Origin: Snodgrassella alvi
GTDB taxonomy: Bacteria > Pseudomonadota > Gammaproteobacteria > Burkholderiales > Neisseriaceae
Direction of reading: 5' to 3'
DNA: 64,000 nt
Assembly: GCF_002777745.1 (NCBI RefSeq)
Contig: NZ_MEIO01000048.1
Location: 1-64,000, forward strand
A program made the position numbers and the translations under genes. Each line of letters begins with the position of its first letter. Within the stretch, counting starts at the first letter, position 1. The notes under the pieces are model-generated. The model ran no database searches. It saw nothing but the letters and a program-made list of their open reading frames with translations, and was not told where the DNA came from. This document shows positions 39,449-48,967 of the stretch, one piece after another.

Positions 39449-40840
39449 TCACTGCGGCTGATAACGCCCAGCCATGGCCTGATAAATCAGATTTTCATTC
39501 TGCAAAACGTTATAACGATTGTTCAATACATTTTGTGCGGAAGAATATTGCGTATTCAGGGCATCCAGCCAGTCACTGAGCGGATTAGTACCATACTGAT
39601 AACGTGCATAATAATAGCGGCTATTTTTCAAATCGTATTGATATTTTTGCTCAGTATTGGTCAAAGAGGCGCGGCTAAGCTTATATTGCTGATAATAGCG
39701 TTCCACCTCATTGAGTGCCGTAGTCAACGATTGTTCGAAAGTTAATTTTGCACTGTCAAAGTCCGCCTTGGCCTGTTTATTCTGCCAGTACAGAGTTTGC
39801 CAGTCGAGAAACGGCAGATTCACATTGACGCTCGCTGTACCAACAGGAAAACGCAAAGCTGAAGCTGCCGTATCAGAACGCGAATTAACCGCAGTGCTCA
39901 GGCTGATACTCGGATACCAATTTCTCCGCGTAGCTTGTTGACTGGCATAAGCAGACTGCAAACGATACTCTGCCGCACGTAAATCGGGGCGATTGGCCAG
40001 TACTGACAACGGTACATCGAGATTTACCCCACTAAAATGAATCTGATCTAGTGGTGTTGGGCGAATATCTGCTTGCTCATTCGGACGTTGATTAAGTAAA
40101 TTATGCAGATTTTGCACTACTTCAACCCGATTCTGTTGCAGTGAATTCAGACTGTTTTCAGCATTCAATAACGATTGTTCAGCATTGGTGACATTAATAC
40201 TGCTTATCTTACCCACCTGATACTGTGCCTGCGAAATACGCGCAATCCGGCGGTATTGCTCAATGCTGTCTGTTGTCAGGCTGATAGCACCATCAATATA
40301 AGCCAAATGGAAATAGTTATCGACTACGCTGTTAATCAGCGACAATCGGCTTGCAGCCATATCCTGTTCACTGGCCTGATAACGCCAGATGGCTGCATTG
40401 GTATTCGCCCGGATTTTCTGCCACACATCCAGCTCATAGCTCAAGCCAAGCTGTCCGGTAAAGTTGCGGCTGGAAATGCCACCTTGCTTTAAATCTTTAG
40501 AGCTGCTGGCACCAAGTGAACCGTTGGCTTTAGGTAATAAATCCACACCTGTCAGCCGAGCACTGTAGCGCGCTTTTTCTGCGGTTAACGCCGCCTGACG
40601 TAAATCAGCATTATTGGTAAGCGCTGTGCTGATTAATTGATTCAGGGTGGCATCCTGATAGATTTCCCACCAGTTTGGATTAACCTGATATTGCGCTGCA
40701 ATTTCTGCACTACTTAACATTCCGGCTGTACGCAGGCTTTGCTGCGGATAGGAAGTATGAGTAGCACACGCAGCTAACAATACATTTAAACTGAGCACCA
40801 GCACAGCAGTGCTTCTTTTCACAGAAATATTTTTCATCAT
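39449..40840 (-). CDS. Outer membrane factor (TolC/NodT family lipoprotein) of an efflux system
   Basis: 463 residues from ATG 40840 (ATGATG; either may serve). The lipobox LLAACA places a lipid on a Cys near residue 25, followed by Ala, so outer membrane by the E. coli rule. Two repeated long coiled-coil halves typical of OprM/NodT channels follow, with the family ALxNRPDLR-like LANRPDLRAAE near 285. It should form the exit duct for the MacAB pump encoded immediately upstream on the same strand, 101 bases away. Confidence 0.92.
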   Translation of the reverse strand: MMKNISVKRSTAVLVLSLNVLLAACATHTSYPQQSLRTAGMLSSAEIAAQYQVNPNWWEIYQDATLNQLISTALTNNADLRQAALTAEKARYSARLTGVDLLPKANGSLGASSSKDLKQGGISSRNFTGQLGLSYELDVWQKIRANTNAAIWRYQASEQDMAASRLSLINSVVDNYFHLAYIDGAISLTTDSIEQYRRIARISQAQYQVGKISSINVTNAEQSLLNAENSLNSLQQNRVEVVQNLHNLLNQRPNEQADIRPTPLDQIHFSGVNLDVPLSVLANRPDLRAAEYRLQSAYASQQATRRNWYPSISLSTAVNSRSDTAASALRFPVGTASVNVNLPFLDWQTLYWQNKQAKADFDSAKLTFEQSLTTALNEVERYYQQYKLSRASLTNTEQKYQYDLKNSRYYYARYQYGTNPLSDWLDALNTQYSSAQNVLNNRYNVLQNENLIYQAMAGRYQPQ

Positions 40841-40941
40841 GGTTACTTTAACTTCCAGCTTCAACCGAATCCGGGATGATAAATACAATCACCGCAAACA
40901 TCTTCCCATACCCATAACTGCTAAATCCAGAAAAAGCAGGC

Positions 40942-42879
40942 TTAATCACGCGACAATGCATCAATCGGATTCAGTTGTGAAGCTCGTTTTGCCGGCATAA
41001 AGCCAAACAGTACCCCAATCACACTGGAACACAGCACTGCCATCACGATAGAAACCGTAGAAAACGACATAGCAAAATCGGTAGCCAGCAGATTAAACAA
41101 CATACTGATAGCAAAAGAAAACAATACGCCTACCACCCCGCCAATCAGGCAAATCAGCACAGCCTCAATCAGAAATTGCTCAAGTATATTGTGCTGACGT
41201 GCTCCGATAGCCATGCGGATACCAATTTCCTTTACTCGTTCGGTGACTGACACCAGCATAATATTCATCACCCCGATACCGCCCACTACCAGTGAAATCA
41301 GGGCAATACTGGAAATCAACAGAGTCATGGTACCGGTGGTACTTTCAATAGTCTGCTTGATGGTATCGCTGTTACGAGTAAAAAAGTCTTCTGCGCCGTG
41401 GCGAGCTTTCAGTAACTCAATAATACCTTTTTCAGCCGTTTGCGAATTAACATTATCTTTTATCTTTACTGTTACCGAAGTAATGTATTTTGAACCAGAA
41501 ATCCGGTTCATCAGCGTGGTATAAGGAGTATAAAGTTGTAAACTGTCACTATCCATAAAGCCATTATTATTCGGCGCTGTCACTCCTATAACCCGTAATG
41601 GTCGTTTGTTAAGCAGAATCACCTGCCCCAGTGGATCAGTGCCATCAGCAAACAGCTTATTTTTAGTATTGTTATCAATCACCACTACCTGACTGTTCTG
41701 AGTAACATCATCCTCATTAAACAGACGGCCTAGAGCAATTTTAATACCGCGTACATCGAAATACTGGTCGCCCACCCCATACAACTGAGCAGAAAGTGAC
41801 TGATTATCATACGTCAGCGTGCCACTGGTACTTACTCCCGGCGTAACACTGTCAACATAATCCTGCTGTTTCAATACCTCTGCATCGCCTACAGTGAGAG
41901 TCTTAATCCGTGATGAACGGCGATCACCAAATCCGTAACCCGGATAGACTGAAACAGTATTTGTGCCCATAGCATTGATGTTTTCCAGAATTTTTTCCTG
42001 CGAACCTCGCCCCAAAGCCACCACCGAAACCACCGAGGCAATACCAATGATAATCCCAAGCATGGTGAGAAAAGAACGCATCTTATGCGCCATAATCGCC
42101 TGAATAGACATGCGAAACGATTCAAATAGCTGGTCGCGATAAAAATGCCAAGAATTATGTTCTTTAATACTTTCAATATTGCTGGGAGCAATAGTTGTAT
42201 TTTTACTGTGGTCGGCGATAATACGTCCGTCGCGAATTTCAATCACCCGATTAGCATTAGCAGCGATGGTTGGGTCATGGGTTACCATTACAATGGTATG
42301 ACCTGCATCATGCAGTTTATGCAGAATTTCCATCACATTCTGCCCGCTGCCAGTATCCAGTGCACCAGTTGGTTCATCCGCAAGAATGATTTCACCACCA
42401 TTCATCAGCGCCCGAGCAATACTTACCCGCTGCTGCTGACCACCAGATAGCTCACTGGGACGATTTGCTTCCTTACCGGCAAGCCCGAGCTGCGCCAGTA
42501 ATTCATCTGCCCGTTTCAGCCGTTCATCATGTTCCATACCTGCATATACCGCCGGCAGTGCCACATTTTCACGCGCATTTAACGAACTGAGTAGATTATA
42601 ACGTTGAAAAATAAAACCAAAGCTACGGCGTCGCAAAGCAGCCTGCTCGTCCGCAGTCATAGCAGCAGTTTCCACACCATCAATTCTGTACGAACCGCTG
42701 GAAGGCACATCCAGACACCCTATAATATTCATCAGGGTAGACTTACCAGAACCAGACTGGCCGATAATAGCCACAAAATCGCCTTTTTCAATGTTCAGGT
42801 TGATATCCTTTAACACCTGTACCCGGTTTTCACCATGGCCAAACCAGCGATTAATTGCCTTAATTTCCAATAAACTCAT
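40942..42879 (-). CDS. macB: MacB: macrolide/peptide export ABC transporter
   Basis: 645 residues. The N-terminal ATPase has Walker A GQSGSGKS near 39-46, signature LSGGQQQRV near 146 and Walker B ILADEPTGALD near 167. A linker, one transmembrane helix near 275, a large periplasmic domain and three C-terminal helices (about 525-640) follow, the MacB layout. It drives export from the periplasm through the outer membrane factor. Start is four bases after the macA stop. Confidence 0.95.
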   Translation of the reverse strand: MSLLEIKAINRWFGHGENRVQVLKDINLNIEKGDFVAIIGQSGSGKSTLMNIIGCLDVPSSGSYRIDGVETAAMTADEQAALRRRSFGFIFQRYNLLSSLNARENVALPAVYAGMEHDERLKRADELLAQLGLAGKEANRPSELSGGQQQRVSIARALMNGGEIILADEPTGALDTGSGQNVMEILHKLHDAGHTIVMVTHDPTIAANANRVIEIRDGRIIADHSKNTTIAPSNIESIKEHNSWHFYRDQLFESFRMSIQAIMAHKMRSFLTMLGIIIGIASVVSVVALGRGSQEKILENINAMGTNTVSVYPGYGFGDRRSSRIKTLTVGDAEVLKQQDYVDSVTPGVSTSGTLTYDNQSLSAQLYGVGDQYFDVRGIKIALGRLFNEDDVTQNSQVVVIDNNTKNKLFADGTDPLGQVILLNKRPLRVIGVTAPNNNGFMDSDSLQLYTPYTTLMNRISGSKYITSVTVKIKDNVNSQTAEKGIIELLKARHGAEDFFTRNSDTIKQTIESTTGTMTLLISSIALISLVVGGIGVMNIMLVSVTERVKEIGIRMAIGARQHNILEQFLIEAVLICLIGGVVGVLFSFAISMLFNLLATDFAMSFSTVSIVMAVLCSSVIGVLFGFMPAKRASQLNPIDALSRD

Positions 42880-42882
42880 GGC

Positions 42883-44079
42883 TTACATTCTCGAACCGCG
42901 CATTTTGGGTTCTCTGCTAACGCCATTTCTGGCCTCAGCACTGCTTAATGCAGATAGCACTACCTGCTCACCTTCCTTCAAACCTGATTTCACTTCTGTA
43001 CGCATCCCGTCTGTAATACCAGTTTGAATCTGTCTGTCGAGTACCTGCTGATTATTACCCAGTACTTGCACTACCTTTTTACCTCGATGATGTCTGATGG
43101 CCTGATTGGATACCGTAAGCGCATTTCTGGCAGATTTCACAAATATATTATTCTGAGTTGTCATACCGATATGCAGCGCACCGTCATCATTCGGAACCAG
43201 TGCACGGGCATAATAATAGATAGCCGTATCAGTGGTATCAGTACTGGTGTTGTAACCGCCCTGTGACATCTTGGTTAAACCCGGATCTACTGCTTCCAGC
43301 GTAGCATTACGCACCTTACTGTTATCCGCCAGCGTTGTGAAAGTTAAAGGCATGCCTGCTTTAACCTTATTCATATCTCCCTCTGCAATCTGCATTTTAT
43401 TCAGCATTTTGCTCAAATCTGCCAGTTGAACGATAGTCGGCGTATTCTGGCTGGAGTTTACCGTTTGCCCTTCCTCTACCGGAATAGAAACTACTGTGCC
43501 GTCCATCGGTGCAGTAATACGCGTATAACCCAAATCAGCTTCGGAGGTATTAATCGCAATCTGGGTTTGCCGGATCTGGGATTTCAACTCAGCCACATTA
43601 GCGCGTGCTGCCGCCAAATTGTCCTGTGCATTATCAAAATCCGCTTTAGAAGTAGCATCCTGATCCATTAACGCCTGTTCACGGCTAAACGCTCGCTGCT
43701 TCATTTTTAAAGTGATTTCAGCCGACACCAGTTGTGCCCGATAAGTATCCAGCTTAGCTTTATTGGTATTGAGTGTGTTTAACTGGGTGGTAGAATCGAT
43801 ATCAGCAATCAAATCCCCCTTTTTCACCTGCTGCCCCAGTTTGACATACAATTTTTTAATCTGGCCTGACGCCTGTGCTCCCACGTCAACCAGCTGGGCA
43901 GCGGCAATTTCCCCCGTAGCGTTGACCGTCTGAGTTATATCACTGCGGCGCACCTCATCAGTGACAAAATTCATCTGATTTTTGGGTTTAAAAAACAGGC
44001 TCCACAATATGGCCGCCAGCAGCACCAAAACCAGTAACCACACTACCCTCTTAACCCATTTTTTTTTCATATGCTTCAT
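42883..44079 (-). CDS. macA: MacA: periplasmic adaptor of the MacAB exporter
   Basis: 398 residues from ATG 44079; ATG 44070 is an equal alternative since neither has a strong ribosome site. A single N-terminal membrane helix is followed by lipoyl, coiled-coil hairpin and beta-barrel parts, with the adaptor signature VDVGAQASGQIKKLYV near 60 and TAPMDGTVVS near 195. First gene of macA-macB-outer membrane factor. Substrates in homologues include macrolides, peptides and heme precursors; none is evident here. Confidence 0.94.
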   Translation of the reverse strand: MKHMKKKWVKRVVWLLVLVLLAAILWSLFFKPKNQMNFVTDEVRRSDITQTVNATGEIAAAQLVDVGAQASGQIKKLYVKLGQQVKKGDLIADIDSTTQLNTLNTNKAKLDTYRAQLVSAEITLKMKQRAFSREQALMDQDATSKADFDNAQDNLAAARANVAELKSQIRQTQIAINTSEADLGYTRITAPMDGTVVSIPVEEGQTVNSSQNTPTIVQLADLSKMLNKMQIAEGDMNKVKAGMPLTFTTLADNSKVRNATLEAVDPGLTKMSQGGYNTSTDTTDTAIYYYARALVPNDDGALHIGMTTQNNIFVKSARNALTVSNQAIRHHRGKKVVQVLGNNQQVLDRQIQTGITDGMRTEVKSGLKEGEQVVLSALSSAEARNGVSREPKMRGSRM

Positions 44080-44444
44080 TATCCGTATAACACTCAAGCG
44101 TTTTTGCCCGATTGATACATCGCGGCAAAAGATTAAGATTGTAAAGGATGAAAACCATTATCATCAACTTATCTTCCAGATAATGCTGCAAATCTGCCAT
44201 ATACCAGATAAAATATATTGTTTATTAACCATTTTTCACCTTTTCTTAAAATATCTCATTTTCTTCAGAATTCAAACACATTGCGCTTTGACAATGCCAG
44301 CATAACCGATTAAGCTGCGCAGCTTTGCATTCACGGCATTGAAAATAAACACTAACCGTTTACAATCAAATCCATAATGTGCAGTATCAGCATACTGACA
44401 AATCATTCCGGCACATATCAGAAAGCAGTTTGGAATATACAATA
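44080..44444. other. Divergent gap between macA and coaD
   Basis: 365 bases with divergent promoters expected. I see no gene; the in-frame extension upstream of coaD from 44379 is not family sequence. Confidence 0.5.
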
Positions 44445-44960
44445 ATGACTAACTCAACCATTCGCCGTGCAGTGTATGCCGGCAGTTTCGACCCACCTAC
44501 CAATGGTCATTTATGGATGATTCGTGAAGCACAGCCATTGTTTGATGAGCTGACTGTTGCTATCGGGATTAATCCGGAAAAAACTACAACATATTCAATT
44601 GAAGAACGTAAACAAATGCTGCGTGCCATTACCGCCAATTTTCCCAATGTAAAAATATCCTGCTTTGAGAATCAGTATTTGGTGAACTATGCGCGCAGTA
44701 TAGGTGCGGATTTTATCGTACGCGGAATTCGTACTGCCTCAGATTATGAATACGAACGCTCCATGCGGCATATCAATCATGATTTACAGCCAGATATATC
44801 CACCATTTTTCTGATGCCACCTCGCGAATATGCCGAGGTTTCCTCAACCATGGTAAAAGGCATGGTAGGCCCGCAGAACTGGCAGGCCATGATACGCCGC
44901 TATGTGCCTGATGCTGTTTATGAAAAAATCATGCAAGATCATATGTACCATGAAAGCTGA
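44445..44960 (+). CDS. coaD: Phosphopantetheine adenylyltransferase
   Basis: 171 residues from ATG 44445. The nucleotidyltransferase motif is [11 protein letters not shown] near 12-22, and the C-terminal substrate region is [16 protein letters not shown] near 125-140, forms that I associate with Neisseriaceae CoaD rather than the enterobacterial type. It makes dephospho-CoA in the cytosol. It stands alone, with a long stem-loop following at 45012-45057. Confidence 0.95.
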   Translation: MTNSTIRRAVYAGSFDPPTNGHLWMIREAQPLFDELTVAIGINPEKTTTYSIEERKQMLRAITANFPNVKISCFENQYLVNYARSIGADFIVRGIRTASDYEYERSMRHINHDLQPDISTIFLMPPREYAEVSSTMVKGMVGPQNWQAMIRRYVPDAVYEKIMQDHMYHES

Positions 44961-45011
44961 ACTGGCCAACTTTTAAAATTCAGCATCTGACTTTTTCTAT
45001 AATATATAGAG

Positions 45012-45057
45012 GTATAAATAATGGCTTTCTGTTGAAACAAAAAGCCATTATTTATAC
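45012..45057. terminator. Long stem-loop after coaD
   Basis: Perfect 17-bp stem (45012-45028 with 45041-45057) with a 12-base loop. There is no clear T run, so it could be a processing or protection hairpin rather than a classical terminator. Confidence 0.5.
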
Positions 45058-45069
45058 AGATTTGATTCT

Positions 45070-45290
45070 AAATTATACAAGAAAAATTTCTATGTTCGGC
45101 TTTGCTGATATGCATTAGAAACCATGGGTACCCTTGCTGTACGCCTAGTTATTTTGCCAGCAAATGCAAGGCATGAATTTCCTAGTTTTCGGTGGCTTCA
45201 ACAGTACGCCAGCACGAAACCGTAATATCCATGCCTTCTAAATTTCTTATACTGTCCGCACCTAAAAAATTTCTTTTATCTGAAACTAAT
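45070..45290 (-). pseudogene. Remnant of an antibiotic-biosynthesis-monooxygenase-like (ABM) gene
   Basis: On the minus strand a frame reads FLGADSIRNLEGMDITVSCW, then TVEATEN, a stop, IHALHLLAK, another stop, and LGVQQGYPWFLMHISKAEH. This matches the layout of small ABM-fold proteins (FLG-ES-RN near the middle, then the W-H-YPWF tail). The in-frame stops and lack of an N-terminus show decay. The family call is by eye. Confidence 0.5.
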
Positions 45291-45647
45291 TTAGTAATTT
45301 ATATTTTATTTCTAAGTGACTCAGGCAGTCTTCACCTCGTCTAAAGATGAAAATAACATTATAATAATACGATCATCCAAATATTTTACTCATCTTTTAG
45401 CACTTTCATTCTTATTGTCGGTAACTATAATATAACTATTAGGTTGGCTAAGTTCAATTATGTTTCCATAAAACCTGCACACCACTTTACAAAAACTCTA
45501 CCACTGCCATACAATCATCTTAGACACTGATTCTATTCCTTATTTCGTTTAAGTCATACAGGTCTGAGCCGTACAATAAGTTTCTCCTGTCTCACGTATT
45601 AGCAGACAAAATATTCTTACCATTATATCTATAAGGAGTAGCAGCAC
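45291..45647. other. AT-rich gap upstream of the aldehyde dehydrogenase
   Basis: About 350 bases; it may hold the lost N-terminal end of the ABM remnant and the promoter of the dehydrogenase. I see no intact gene. Confidence 0.45.
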
Positions 45648-47018
45648 ATGGCTTACCAATCTATCAACCCGTTTAACAACGAACTGATTAAAACCTTCAC
45701 CAATCACACCGATGCAGAAGTAGAAAGCGCACTGGCTCAAGCCTATGCCCTGTATCAGTCTGCATGGGCACAACCTGAAAACATTGGCGACAGACAAGCC
45801 TTATTACGCCGTCTGGCCGATGTCATGACCCTGCATCAGGAAAAAATTGCCCGTATCATCACATTGGATATGGGTAAACGTCTGGCTGAAAGCCGCGGTG
45901 AAATTGCCTGTTGTATAGAAATAGTACAGTACTATGCCCAACATGGTGCAGAACTACTTAAACCAGTAGCTTACCCAAGCAAACTAGGTAAAGGCTGGGT
46001 GGAACATCATCCTATTGGCATTATTCTAGCTGTTGAACCATGGAACTTTCCGATTTATCAACTGATTCGCGTGATTGCTCCTGCAATGGCAGTAGGCAAT
46101 CCCGTAGTAGCGAAACATGCCAGCAATGTACCGCAATGTGCGCAGTTGGTAGAAGATTTGCTGCGCGAAGCCAATGCACCAGCTGGTGCCTATACTAATC
46201 TGTTTGTCAGCCCGGATCAGATTGCTAACATTATCAGCGATCAACGAGTACAGGGTGTAGCCTTAACTGGTTCCGAAGACGCCGGCAGTATTGTGGCCGG
46301 ACAGGCTGGTAGCAAGCTGAAAAAGGCTACCATGGAACTGGGCGGCAATGATGTATTCATAGTTACAGACGATGCCGATGTGGTAACTGCTGCACATACC
46401 GCAGTAGGCGGCAGATTGTATAACGCCGGACAGGTATGTACTGCGGCAAAACGTTTCATCGTACATGAAAAAGTAGCAGAACAATTTATTAAAATTGTTC
46501 AGGAAGACTTTGCCAAAGTGGTAATGGGCGATCCACTGGATGAAAACACCACGCTGGCACCACTTTCCTCACGTAAAAGCAAGGACAATTTGCAGAAACA
46601 GCTTGATGCAGCTATCGCTCATGGTGCTAAAGTATTGTGCGGCAATCAGCCGGCTGAAGGTAATTTCTTCACCCCTACCCTGATTACCGATATCAGCCGC
46701 GACAATCCTGCCTATTTTGAAGAATTCTTTGGTCCAGTAGCCCAGCTATATGTAGTTAAAAATGACGATGAAGCCCTTGCACTGGCCAATGATTCCCATT
46801 TTGGTTTAGGTGGCACCATTTTCTCCACAGATATTGAACGGGCGAAAAAACTGGCCTCCCGAATTGAAACCGGTATGGTATTTATCAACCGTATTGGCGA
46901 CTCAGTAGCCGAATTACCGTTTGGCGGAGTAAAACGCTCCGGTTTTGGACGTGAACTAAGTGATTTAGGCATTAAAGAGTTTGTTAATCACAAGCTAGTA
47001 GTCATTGGACAGAAATAA
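45648..47018 (+). CDS. NAD(P)-dependent aldehyde dehydrogenase, succinate-semialdehyde type
   Basis: 456 residues, the short form typical of the YneI/Sad branch. Catalytic Cys lies in GQVCTAAKRF near 264 and the general-base Glu in MELGGND near 230. It oxidises an aldehyde, probably succinate semialdehyde, to the acid; substrate is family inference. AAGGAG precedes the ATG by nine bases, and a strong terminator follows. Confidence 0.9.
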   Translation: MAYQSINPFNNELIKTFTNHTDAEVESALAQAYALYQSAWAQPENIGDRQALLRRLADVMTLHQEKIARIITLDMGKRLAESRGEIACCIEIVQYYAQHGAELLKPVAYPSKLGKGWVEHHPIGIILAVEPWNFPIYQLIRVIAPAMAVGNPVVAKHASNVPQCAQLVEDLLREANAPAGAYTNLFVSPDQIANIISDQRVQGVALTGSEDAGSIVAGQAGSKLKKATMELGGNDVFIVTDDADVVTAAHTAVGGRLYNAGQVCTAAKRFIVHEKVAEQFIKIVQEDFAKVVMGDPLDENTTLAPLSSRKSKDNLQKQLDAAIAHGAKVLCGNQPAEGNFFTPTLITDISRDNPAYFEEFFGPVAQLYVVKNDDEALALANDSHFGLGGTIFSTDIERAKKLASRIETGMVFINRIGDSVAELPFGGVKRSGFGRELSDLGIKEFVNHKLVVIGQK

Positions 47019-47040
47019 TTTATCCGTTTTACCCGTTTGA

Positions 47041-47072
47041 AAAAGCAGTCTGTAACTACAGACTGCTTTTTT
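47041..47072 (+). terminator. Intrinsic terminator of the aldehyde dehydrogenase gene
   Basis: 13-bp stem AAAAGCAGTCTGT with ACAGACTGCTTTT and T residues after it; 22 bases past the stop and before a convergent gene. Confidence 0.92.
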
Positions 47073-47100
47073 AGCGGATTAAAAAGTATATTCCAGCTAA

Positions 47101-47586
47101 TCACTTCTGCACATTAAATTCCACATTATCAGGCAAGTTTTTCGCTACAATCAATAACAAAAACGGATGCATCTGATAGCTCAACGCTGCGCCAGAACGG
47201 ATGTGCAGATTTAATACCAGCTTGTTCTGAACTCGGTTTAAAGCCAGTGGTATGATATCTAGCTGCTGTTGTACTATTCCTGCATCAAATACCAGCACAT
47301 CCTGAGTGGTGAAATCTATTGGGGTTGGTGTTCCAGTTCTACCCATGGTTGCAGCCATAGCAAAATAATGCGCAAACTCTTCTGCTGAAGTAATATGCCG
47401 CGGCACAGGCTCAGTTATTGTATTTTTAATAAAGTAATTTCTAGCCTGTTGGTAAGCAACCGGTATTGCTGTTTGATTCATACCCTGAACCGCACCAGTG
47501 GCTGGCAGAGTGGCTGAATAACTACAACCACACAGCGAACCAGCCAGTAACAAACCAGACAACATCGAGTAAACACAACAACGCAT
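47101..47586 (-). CDS. Lipoprotein with possible PrcB-like C-terminal domain
   Basis: 161 residues. Signal peptide with lipobox (SLCGC) and Ser after the Cys, so outer membrane is likely. The mature part has the pattern of PrcB-type domains: ITSAEEFAHYF, then a dFTTQDVLVFDAG strand, and a closing MHPFLLLIVAK strand. That assignment is weak. AGGAG precedes the ATG. It is downstream of the DUF423 gene by 32 bases and is probably cotranscribed. Confidence 0.72.
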   Translation of the reverse strand: MRCCVYSMLSGLLLAGSLCGCSYSATLPATGAVQGMNQTAIPVAYQQARNYFIKNTITEPVPRHITSAEEFAHYFAMAATMGRTGTPTPIDFTTQDVLVFDAGIVQQQLDIIPLALNRVQNKLVLNLHIRSGAALSYQMHPFLLLIVAKNLPDNVEFNVQK

Positions 47587-47618
47587 GGCATATCTCCTGT
47601 CAAGTTCAGTAAGAACAA

Positions 47619-47978
47619 CTACTGCTTAAATGCCAGCCATGCCAGAGTCAGCCAGCCAGTTATCATTAATACCCCACCAACCGGCGTAATCGCTCCCAGC
47701 CAACGCGGCAGCCCCAAAGCCATCAGATACAGCGAGCCACAAAAAATAATCAGCCCCAGTTGCAACAAGCAAAATGGAGTTTTAACCGCAAATGACGGCA
47801 CAGCTTTTACCAACACACCGAGTACCAGTAAACCCAGCGCATGCCAGAAAAAATACTGTGTAGCGGTATGCCACCATTCCAATTGCTGTGCACTGGCCGT
47901 ATGCTTTAACCCATGTGCACCGAATGCTCCCAGCATTACCGCCAGAGCCAGATTACAAGCTGCCATACCTAACCACAT
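47619..47978 (-). CDS. DUF423 (YgdD-like) small membrane protein
   Basis: 119 residues with four hydrophobic segments. The N-terminal AFGAHGLK block near 18-25 is the family signature. Function is unknown. GGGGGG lies before the ATG. It precedes the lipoprotein gene on the same strand. Confidence 0.88.
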   Translation of the reverse strand: MWLGMAACNLALAVMLGAFGAHGLKHTASAQQLEWWHTATQYFFWHALGLLVLGVLVKAVPSFAVKTPFCLLQLGLIIFCGSLYLMALGLPRWLGAITPVGGVLMITGWLTLAWLAFKQ

Positions 47979-48178
47979 AAATACCCCCCATTATTAACTC
48001 AGCCAGCAAGGCTGATTCTCTGTCCAGCCACATCATTCAGCCAGACAGCCATAGTATATAGGCCACAATTACGGATAACAAATCGTCTTATTGGCCAGAT
48101 CTTAAATCTTTCAACAACAGCTACTGCAAATCCATACTTTTCATACCTGTTGCCAGACTGCCCTGACCACAAATAAAA

Positions 48179-48205
48179 ACTGACCAATCTACCAGATTGG
48201 TCAGT
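48179..48205 (-). terminator. Intrinsic terminator of the small secreted protein gene
   Basis: 12-bp stem (48179-48190 with 48194-48205), loop ACC. On the minus strand it is followed by TTTTTATTTG. Confidence 0.85.
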
Positions 48206-48242
48206 TCTCAGCATTCAGCTTTATATTAACTTTCTTATCATA

Positions 48243-48524
48243 TTATTTACAGCTAATACCAGCAATCTGTGGCGCTTTCGCCGTACCTACCTTAATTACA
48301 CAATTGGTAGTGTTACTGCCAGATACAGTCAGATTACCGGCAGCCAGATTCATATTCAAAGGTTCTTTTACACCCATTTTTACCGCAGTGCTGGCCAGTT
48401 TCTGTATATCTTCCGGCGCATAATCAGTATTATTAGTCGCTATCTTGATATCCTTGGCACCAGCACTTACCGCTACCAGCAGCCCTAAAGAGAGCGTCAG
48501 CCCATTGCGTATCAATTTATTCAT
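48243..48524 (-). CDS. Small exported protein of unknown function
   Basis: 93 residues with a clear signal peptide (cleavage near SAGA-KDI). The mature part has two cysteines (NCVIK and GISCK) suited to one disulfide. AAGGAG lies before the ATG and a terminator follows, so it is a real single-gene unit. Family not recognised. Confidence 0.75.
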   Translation of the reverse strand: MNKLIRNGLTLSLGLLVAVSAGAKDIKIATNNTDYAPEDIQKLASTAVKMGVKEPLNMNLAAGNLTVSGSNTTNCVIKVGTAKAPQIAGISCK

Positions 48525-48687
48525 CGGACTCCTTTCCGAATAGAATATCCACTGAACATGCTAATACAAAAACGTAAGATTTTCCAGCAAAATTATTGCA
48601 ATTTATTCCAAGCAAACAGCAATTACCTTACTCCCGCAATAATGCTTATATCCACACCAATATTATACTCTTGCCACAAATAAAAAG

Positions 48688-48715
48688 GCTGTATACCAAA
48701 CCTCCGGTATACAGC
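48688..48715 (-). terminator. Intrinsic terminator of the cydABX operon
   Basis: 10-bp stem GCTGTATACC with GGTATACAGC; on the minus strand followed by CTTTTTATTT, about 75 bases past cydX. Confidence 0.88.
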
Positions 48716-48790
48716 TAACTAAGGGAAACTTGTAAATCGAGAAATAATCAATATGTATCAGCTCAGGCTAAATCAGTACATTATTTTCTG

Positions 48791-48907
48791 CTATTGCGAC
48801 TGCTGGTCTAGGACATCCCTGTCCTGCTGATATTCGCCCCATAAAGCATTTACTATTCCTAACAGTACCGCAAAGCCAATTCCTAAACACCAAGCAAAAT
48901 ACCACAT
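48791..48907 (-). CDS. cydX: Cytochrome bd oxidase small subunit CydX
   Basis: 38 residues, too short for most gene finders. The start MWYFAWCLGIGFA is the CydX/YbgT signature, followed by one transmembrane helix and a short polar tail. GGAGTG lies before the ATG. It sits 60 bases after cydB on the same strand, ahead of the operon terminator. In E. coli this subunit is needed for stable active cytochrome bd. Confidence 0.92.
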   Translation of the reverse strand: MWYFAWCLGIGFAVLLGIVNALWGEYQQDRDVLDQQSQ

Positions 48908-48967
48908 AAAACACTCCTTGATTTGTGCATTACCTACCAGCCATACCGTTGGCAGACAAAACTATTT

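Noticed and set aside
39308-39745. Plus-strand frame after the small RNA
   Set aside because: It starts inside the RNA terminator and lies antisense to the outer membrane factor gene.
47999-48214. 71-codon minus-strand frame before the DUF423 gene
   Set aside because: It spans a strong intrinsic terminator (48179-48205) and has no family pattern.
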